From: Mactromeris polynyma
Lineage: Eukaryota; Mollusca; Bivalvia; Venerida; Mactridae
Direction: 5' to 3'
DNA length: 64,000 bases
Assembly (NCBI GenBank): GCA_032209605.1
Contig: JASFXZ010000005.1
Coordinates: 17,350,860-17,414,859 of the forward strand
The first letter of the stretch is position 1. Each line of letters starts with the position of its first letter. A model generated the notes under the pieces. It was not told the origin of the DNA, made no database searches, and saw nothing but the letters and a program-made list of their open reading frames with translations. Positions 53,801-62,800 of this stretch are shown here, one piece after another. Made by a program: the position numbers and the translations under genes.

Positions 53801-56800
53801 ACCAAAGTGTATGTGGTGCTAGAATGATAATGGGATTGCCTGTTAAACAATTTCAGGCGGTAGAACAGGGGTATAACCTGGACTGTGGGAGCTTCTCGGA
53901 CTCTGAAAATAAAATATATGGGCAACTGCTGTCAAACTTGTTTATTGCTGAATGGGAAAAGAATGTTCGAGTTGAGGATGAGGTTAGAATGCTTCGACAT
54001 GCTCTGAGATGGCCCCCGTTTCCTCAGTACTTCAAGATTTACCGTAAGTTCATATTAACAATATATTGTATAATATATTCAGTGAATCAGTTATTCATGA
54101 TTTTTACTGATTTTTTGTCTGTAAATAGATGTAGATGTGGTAATCAATTTTCAAAGATGCTGAAGATATTAGAAACAGAATCATTGAAGTGGTATCTCTC
54201 TTGCCTATATAATTATAAGAGTAGTGCTGGTTGGTAGAATGTCAGGTTAGTATGACTGAATGTGGTTTCATTTCATGTGTTGACAGAATGATATCACAGT
54301 TTGGCAGCACTTTATCTGCTGCAAGTACTTGGTAGACATCGTCTACATGCGATTGAAAAGTATTAGGTGATATATTAAAACTAGCATATGTTAAGTCTAC
54401 TCAGATAAGCATCTATCTAGCTGTGCTTTTTTATATGCCCGTCTTTAGAGTGGATCCATATTATAGGATCATTTACAGCTGGAGGATGATTGGCAGCGGC
54501 GGCAACTATGTTCACTCTCTAATACCACAGTTTTATTGGATCTTTACCCAACTCGGGCACAATGGTCATGGGGAAATGGCTTGTTCAGGTTTGATAACTA
54601 GCCAAATCGCCTTTAGCACTTTAGAGTTACCTCCCTTGAATTGGATCTTCTTCAAACCTGTGTCACAGTGTTCATTGGCATGTTATCTTGTTCAGGTTTG
54701 ATAACTAGCTAAATCATCCATAGGCACTCGAGGGCTATGGCCCTTATATTATCCAAAAGTCATGTTATGACCCTTTTCTACTTGCTAAATGAATAATTCT
54801 GACAGGTAAATTTTGTGACAGTTTTAGCACTCATGTTGTAAGTCGTAATCATTTACAATAAATCAGTATAGTATCGATAATTTTGTGATCTCATTAAAAC
54901 TTTCTATAGACAAGGGTGGTGGAAGAATGGGGATGCTGACTACCTATTGTTGTGAATGCTTGGTCAAGGCTGTGTCTGTTGTTCAAGGTAGAGTTAGTGC
55001 CCTTCTTTCTGGAACTTTCACCATAGGAGACTTCAGGCTTGTCAAGGAAACACAGGAAAAATTTGCAGAACTTGCAGAACTAGTACAACATCATTCTGCA
55101 GTATTCATAAAGAAGGTTGTTGTTATTAGACTGAAGGAACTCAATGACTATGAAACACAAGCTTCACATATGGCTACACTGGCATCTCTTTGCCAACATT
55201 TACCTATGGGTAAGAATGTACCAAAGTTTCATGTTTGTTTGAAATATTTGATGACACTTTAATGCAGGGGACCAACACCTGGGTGCATGTATTATGTTTT
55301 AATTTACACTCCGCACTCAAATCACAAAGTTTAAACTTATGAGTCTGGTGGTGATTCATGTTGAGTGTGAAAATATGTGATAATGTTAAATGAGTGCTGA
55401 ATGTTCTCTGTAACTCATTTTCTTAGGGATTTGTTTAAATGAGATTTTGGAGTAATTATGAAGTCCGAGTGTGGAGTGTGGCACTCAAGACTTAAAATCA
55501 CTCCCATATTTCATAATTACCATTAAATTTCAAAGAAAATGCAAATAGAAGAATATTCAGCACTTGTTTGTCATTTCCATGCATTTTCCATACTTGGATT
55601 TTCAATATTTATCACACTTATGCGAGTAAATTTTGTGATTTGATATTTGAGTGTAACTATCTGTTATAATCCCGGGCCCAGGTTTATTCAAATAAATCTG
55701 GTCCTATCATTTATTTCAAATAAGGCATGGTTTTGATTAAACCTGCTGCACGGTATGGGTTTGAAAGTATAATCAAAGGGAGTTAGCTCCCTTTCATAAT
55801 ATTCACTTAAATGTATGTAATGAACATGTATGTGTATGTATGCATGCAATAATTATATAAAACAAATGCAGAATAATTTATAACAAGACATGTATTTCCA
55901 TATTCCAAGTAAATATGAAATGACGAGCAAATATGTACATGAAGAGTGATAAATAAATAATGGAAGTCCAAACTTCAGTTTGTTTAAACATTATTTCAAA
56001 ATTAAATTGTCCTGCCTTTCAAAGTAGATGTATTGTCTTTTCTTTGCCTTTTAAATATAGCAGAACATATATTCAATGCTAATGTATCAGACACTGGATT
56101 CTTTTAGTCCTATATTTTGAATGTTATTTTTAGTGGACATTTCTCCAATTGACGATACTTTGAAGAAACAGGAACGGTTAGAGACTTGTCAAATTAGAGA
56201 ATTTTGTCAACCAGTAGATGTGTCCAAGGTGAAGAATGTTGAAAACTTCCAGTCCAAAATGTGTGCCTTCAAAGTCTCCGCTGCAGTTCTTGAAATGGCT
56301 CCTGAATTAAACCACAGTTACAGCAGTAGGACATTTATGTCACTATGGAGAAAACAGTGTGAAAATAGTGATGTTCAAACTTTAGATGAAGTTGTGGAAT
56401 ATGTCTGGAATCCAGTCAAGGAAAGGTGAATACTTAAATATTACAACTTGTTGCATGTGGTCATTAACATTGTTTTATCGTGTTTGTTTTTAATAACAAA
56501 CATTCTGTGTTTGATAAATACATACAGTAAACCTTGAACTGCTGTCAGATCTAGCAATTAGTTTGAGTCAACTATTGTTCAAGGCATCTATGGTATACCT
56601 GTGTCTGTACGAACTGACTGTCCCTGGTACTAGCATACTAGATGCATTATGAAAATGATTAAGATAATATTTTTTGGAAAATCTTCTACTGGCCAAATTT
56701 TAAATACACCTTCACACCTATGTTCCTTTGGTGACCCTCTATCAAGATTTTTCACATTATTTTGATTCATCAAAAATATGGCTGCCAGGAGGCAGGGCTA

Positions 56801-59800
56801 TGTTTTCTACATGTATATGTATAATATAGTGGAAACTTCAAAAATCTTCTTTTTAAAAACTGCTGTCCCAATTTTAACACAACTTCATCGAAATATTTCT
56901 TTGGTGACCCTCTACCAAGATTGTTCAAATTATTTGGATTTTTCAAAATACATGGCTGCCATGGGGAGGAGTCAGTTTTCCTATATGTCTACAGTGGAAA
57001 CTACAAAAATCTTCTTGTAAACATCTACTTGCCCAATTTTGAAATAATTTCTTTCGTGATACTCTACCAAGCTTGTTCAAATTGTATGTACATTAAAAAG
57101 CATGGGTGCCAGGGGTGAGAATCTTTACCTCAACAGAATGTTATGCTCTGTGAAGCAGGACCATAATACCGAATGTTGTGGGCACAAATGACACCTATGG
57201 TTAATTTTCAATAATTCAGTAATGCAATAAAATGACATGACATCACAATTGTTGTACAGTGATGGCCACTTACAGTATGTGCAAAAAAGTTATTTTTTGT
57301 ACATTTATTACTGTATTTATTGAATTCTTTACAACATATGTTTGATGAAAATGTTTTCGTAATTTCTGAACATGCTTGTAATGTCCTATATTATGAATAA
57401 AACTATTAATGCATTTGTCAATTATAATGTTTGCCAGAAATTGGTGCCTTTCAGTTACTATTTCATGTACTGTGTTGTGATTTGATCTAGCTTGGAGAAC
57501 ATTTGTGAACAAATCGAGCTTGGAAGCATAACGTTTACCAACTTTGAACGCCTCATTGGACAGATATACAAGGATGATTATGAGATCATGAAAAAAGAAA
57601 TGAACATTTTAGAAATACCTCCTAAGACTGTTTCAAAACGTATAGACCAACTGCAGAAATACAGGCATCTTGAATCTTGCGTTAAAGGAGCTAAAGTGGT
57701 TTTAGAATTTGCCAACCAGTATGAACTGAAAGGTGATTTTGGGCAGATCAGAGTTATTGCTACGGTGAGTGAAACTACATAATGTACGTTGTGCAGAGTA
57801 GGTTATGCTTTATCAATATCAAAGTGAATGAATACTTAACTCGAAATTCTTGACTTCACATAAATTGATTTTAATATTGGTCTTGGTGGTATGAACTTTG
57901 TCTTGACGTTATCTGTACATGCAATGTCTTAATATATTGAAAACAACCCATATTCTATCACAAGTATCCAGTTGAAAGCATTTCAAGCTCATACCATTAA
58001 ATTTGCTTTGGTTATATAATTGAACCGTTTCAGAAGTTCACTTGCTTAGTTTGCAAGTATGAGATATCTCATTCAAATGTCCTTAATAAATGTTTCTATT
58101 TAAACTAGTTCCTAGATCTAACAAACAACAATTATTTATTTATATCATGTAAAATTTAACCATTATGTATACGAGCGGTTATCCAGAAGTTTGTGGACAA
58201 ATATAAACAAATTAACACAATTAATTGGATTCGTATGAAATTTGCTGAGAATTTATTTTAATATCACTATGAGTGGTATGTAAAATTTCAAACGAATACA
58301 CATACAATTGAGTAATTTACATACAATTGATTGATGCCATGTACAACGAGGTGCCGCACGTCTTTTTTCAAAGTATGCACCCTTTTTCCGGTGTCGCTCG
58401 ACCCACTGACGATAAACTCAATCAAACCACTACACTGGGTAAGAGTATAGGATGTTTGTTGATTCTAATCTAAGTTCATTCAAGTCATTAAAATGTTTTC
58501 CTTTCAACTCGCATTTTAATTTTGGGAAAAGTGGGAAATCACACGGGGCGAGATCTGGTGAATACGGGGGATGAGTAAGAACTTCCGCCTCTTGTTGAAT
58601 TTGTATTGTCGTCTGCACTTCCTGTGACGCGTGCGCGGGTGCGTTGTCTTGGTGTAGAATAAATCCGCCGTCATAACCATCAGGTCGCTTCCTGGCTAAT
58701 GCTTTCCTGAGATCACGGCAAAAAACCTGACATATTACAAATATTAGTTATTAAAGGAGAGAATAATAAATTCATCATCATAGATATACATTTTTTTAAG
58801 AACTGTTATCAAATTTTAACATTTTGCATGTTTATTATTTTATTTTTAATATCATTTTAAACGAGTTTTAAATTATTTTGTTAATTAAATAGAGTACGAT
58901 ACCTTTGAATAATAAGCGGAGTTGACTGACTGGCCTTTTGGAACCGCATGGCTCAAGAGTACTCCATTGATGTCAAAAAACACTATAAACATGTGTTTCC
59001 CCATAGACTTCGACATCCTTGCCTTCTTCGGTGGGGGCGAATCACATGATTTCCATTGACTCGATTGCTGCTTGGTTTCGGAATCATAGTAAAATAGCCA
59101 CGTCTCATCCGTAGTGATGATCCGGTTTAGGAATTGGTCCCCTTCTTTTGCAAACCTTCTTAAGAATGTTTGTAAATCCTTGACCCGTCGCTCCATCTCA
59201 TAGTCTTTCAATAGTCGTGGAACCCAACGAGCACTTAACCGACTCATATGAAGTTCATCTTTGATGATTCTATGAACTGTGCCGTATCCCATATCTAAAT
59301 CATCACAAAGTTTGTGAATAGTTGCCCGCTGGTCTTTATCCAGACGATCCTTTACTAACGTAACGTCACTTTTATTAGACTTTGACGCTGTTGGCCGCAC
59401 CTATCATCGTCCATAATGGTTTCTCTTCCGTCGCTGTACAATGTACCGCTTATGCCATTTGTAAACTAACGAACGCGCAACAGGTGTTTTCTTCGATACT
59501 CTGTTTAACATTTCAATTGTTTGAACCGGCGTATGCACAAGACATACACAGAATTGAATAGCTGCCCGTTGTTTTAGCTTTTCTTCAGACGCCATTTTTA
59601 CGTACAATTGCGTTTACCGCTTCAATGCAAAACTGTGCGTAATTAGAATGGATGCACGTAAAACAACAACTAAAATGACGTTTGCAGCCGTTAATGACGT
59701 TGCGTCAATAATATATGTTTTCCCGCGGATTTTAGAGAAAATTGTTTGGTTTAATTTAGATGTTTTACAATGAAATTGTTTCAAATTTTGTGGTGCGGCC

Positions 59801-62800
59801 CTAACCGTGTATGTACGTTGCTATGGTGACTGTAACTTTATTATGGATGTTCGATTTGTTTTGAATTATTTACTATGGGTGCCCAATATGTCAATGCTTA
59901 AGATGTAAAGTTTTTGTTTATATGCGTTTTAAATAAAAAAAAAATTAAATTTGTCCATAACCCCTCGTATAAATGCAATATTGTGTATTGTGGAAGACAT
60001 GTTTTATGATATTTCAGCATAGTGAGAATACAATTGAGATGGGATCCTTTCGTGATCCAGTGATGAAAGCTTGTGATTTCTTGGAAGATTTAACTGCAGA
60101 GAGAGCTCAGTGTTTACAGGCGTTTGTAAATTGTGGAAAATTAGTCACTTGGTTGAAGCAATCTATGAAAAAGGGTATTTGAGTATTTATACTATTAAGA
60201 TGAACTTTGCTTATAGCTCATTGACCCAAAGATCTTTGATGTAGTATGTTAGTTCTCTTTACAGAGATCAGTATAGCTACACAATGAGACTATATATTAT
60301 GTATGTAAGCTTATTATCAGTCTTCTGTATATTCCATTTGTTTATGCCCTTCAAAGACAGTACATATTATAGTTTCACCTGTGACAGGCTGGCGGCATGA
60401 TCCAATAAGTTGTCCGCTCTCTAACTAACACTGTTTTGCTTGCAGTGAGATCGACATAGTCATTAAGCGGTCTCGACATGTTGCCCTTGGGCATGTAGTT
60501 ATCCAATCTTGATCAAAGGGGTCTGTACATGTAACAATTTCTAATATATATTACAGTATAAGAACACAAAGTGAAAGTAGAATTTGTTACAGACCCCTTT
60601 GATCTTGATAAGATCCTTAATGTAATGTTGTGTTTATAATTGTTATATATTGCAGGTGGTTTAAAGGAGCTGAATGTGTTCGTAGATTTAGCTTTCCTTT
60701 CTGCTGGTGACGAACCAATGAACATTGCCAGAGTCCAATGTCTACATTCTGCTGTGACAGGATACGCTCCTCTGATATTTGACCTCACACCTGACTGTGG
60801 ATATAAACAATTGCTTGAACATTGTTCTATTGTATGGAAAGAACTTGAAGCAAATCCTAAACTCCCTCAAATGTTGGTAAGTACTGTGTGAACCTCTTAC
60901 ATTCCATTGTAGCAGCCTGATATGTTACACCTGATTTCAAGATATGTTTGTAGTAATTGATGTGGAATCGTTCATCGCATTACAAAAAACAGCCCTTTAT
61001 ACATTGTTATCATTACGTTAATAATCTGCAGCTAAAAGGCGTAGGGGATATAGAAATTGTAGGCATGTGTGTGCATGTGTGTCCGTTACAGATTTTGTCC
61101 GGAGCATAACTTGAATTATGTCATATTTTAAGAGTGGTTGCCCTTTGTCAATTTTTTTGAAGGATATGCTCCTTTTTTAAATAATCTCCCTTTAACATTA
61201 TTTTCATTGAAATTATGCTTGTCTGGAGCTTTATTCAAATTTACTGAAAGGATCAACCTCAGATTTAAATATGAATATATGGCAATCAAGTGGAGTGCAG
61301 TGCCAGGAATTTCTTATCTCTAGCTTGTCTTCCTTATTATACTCAGTTGACAATGTCTGGTGTAGAAATCAAACCATTTTCAGTGGATGTATTTCACATT
61401 TGTATAATTATTGTTGCTATTTAACATGCTATCACAGAAACTGTTATTGTATCATAAAATTATAAAATTCCTTAGTTTTTCTTTCGGCAAGGGATAATGC
61501 AGTCTCTGTTGCAGTATGGATACAAAGAGATTATAATGACAAATGATGAGCTGTATCCATTGAAACATATTTTTACAAACAACCCTAAAATGGACACTGG
61601 CTTTTGAAAATGCTTAAGCTACAACAGGTTTTTCAACATCTAGCCTATGGTGCATATTTCTGAGTGTACTTTTGAAGTTTTTAAACAACTATGAAACCCA
61701 AATGATATTGAATTAAGGTTTTCTAGTATTGTAAACACATTATATAGGACTGTCAATGATTTGACATATTGTGTCACTTCGTCTGAAAAAATGATATCAA
61801 CTTGAATATGATTTATGTAAAACGCATCAAGAAGCATATACTGTAATGACACAGAGTAAGCAAGTCGAGAGTGCAAAGATTTGCCAGTTTCTTTCAAGAA
61901 CAAAATTTGTTGATACATCAATGTTGCGATTAACAATGACATCTCTAACTATATAAATATTTCTTCAGGCTGACACAAACAATCATTTGGAGTGGATGAA
62001 GGAGATAAAGAAAGCCCATGGTTCTGTAGAGGTTACCTCCCTTATGCAAGCTGAAGCCATTAATGCCAATGGTACATACACAATTGGTCAAAATGCCTGG
62101 AAACGTAGAAACCAGATTCAACAGGATGATTTATCTCTTCTGGTAAGAGTTCTTCTGCTTGGACTATCTGTGAATAATTGATAACCTGTCCCTAATGTTT
62201 CCCATTATCAAATAAAAAACTGTTTCTGTCAAACTGTTTGCCAGTTCCCCTCTAATATCTCTATAAGGCATTCCCACTATCTAAGTATTTGGTATACTCA
62301 TTGTCAAAGTCTATACAAATTTTAATTCTTAAAATGAATAAAGAAGCCCAGCTAGAAATAATTAATAATTTAGTCTAGACTTCTTTGCTAAGGCCATACC
62401 AAATTGAATCTATGTTTCGTATCCTATGGCAGTTTGGTTTTTGACTGTCCTCTTGAAAAAAAATAAACCCGAAAGAACCAGAGGGGCCAAAAAAGTTAAC
62501 GTGACCTTAAAAAATATTTGCGTAACATGTTATTTTGTTGAACCTTTTAAATTTGTGACTGTGCTGGTTAACAGTTTTTGGAGTTCTGTCTCTCTGTTCT
62601 AGAGTTAAACTAATTTTTGTGATCTCTTTCACTGTTATATATGATCTCAGTCAAGACTGACATTGTAAATAGAGTTAATTATTTTAATGGAAAGTAACAC
62701 TTTTATGCCCTCATTCTGAGATTTGCCCTTGTCTGTGCTTCCGTCCATCACAAAACTTGTGTTGTTTGTTTCTCTAGTAGTACATAAGCCAGAGTCATAA

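Larger units (their letters stand above)
58170..59969 (-). mobile_element. Mariner-family DNA transposon, broken
   Basis: Ends TACGAGCGGTTAT (58170) and ATAACCCCTCGTA (59969) are inverted, continuing with GTGGACAAAT / ATTTGTCCAT after a short offset. TA flanks both sides (58168-58169, 59970-59971), the mariner target. The minus strand encodes a mariner-type transposase in pieces. It lies in gene B intron 17, opposite to the host gene. Confidence 0.87.
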
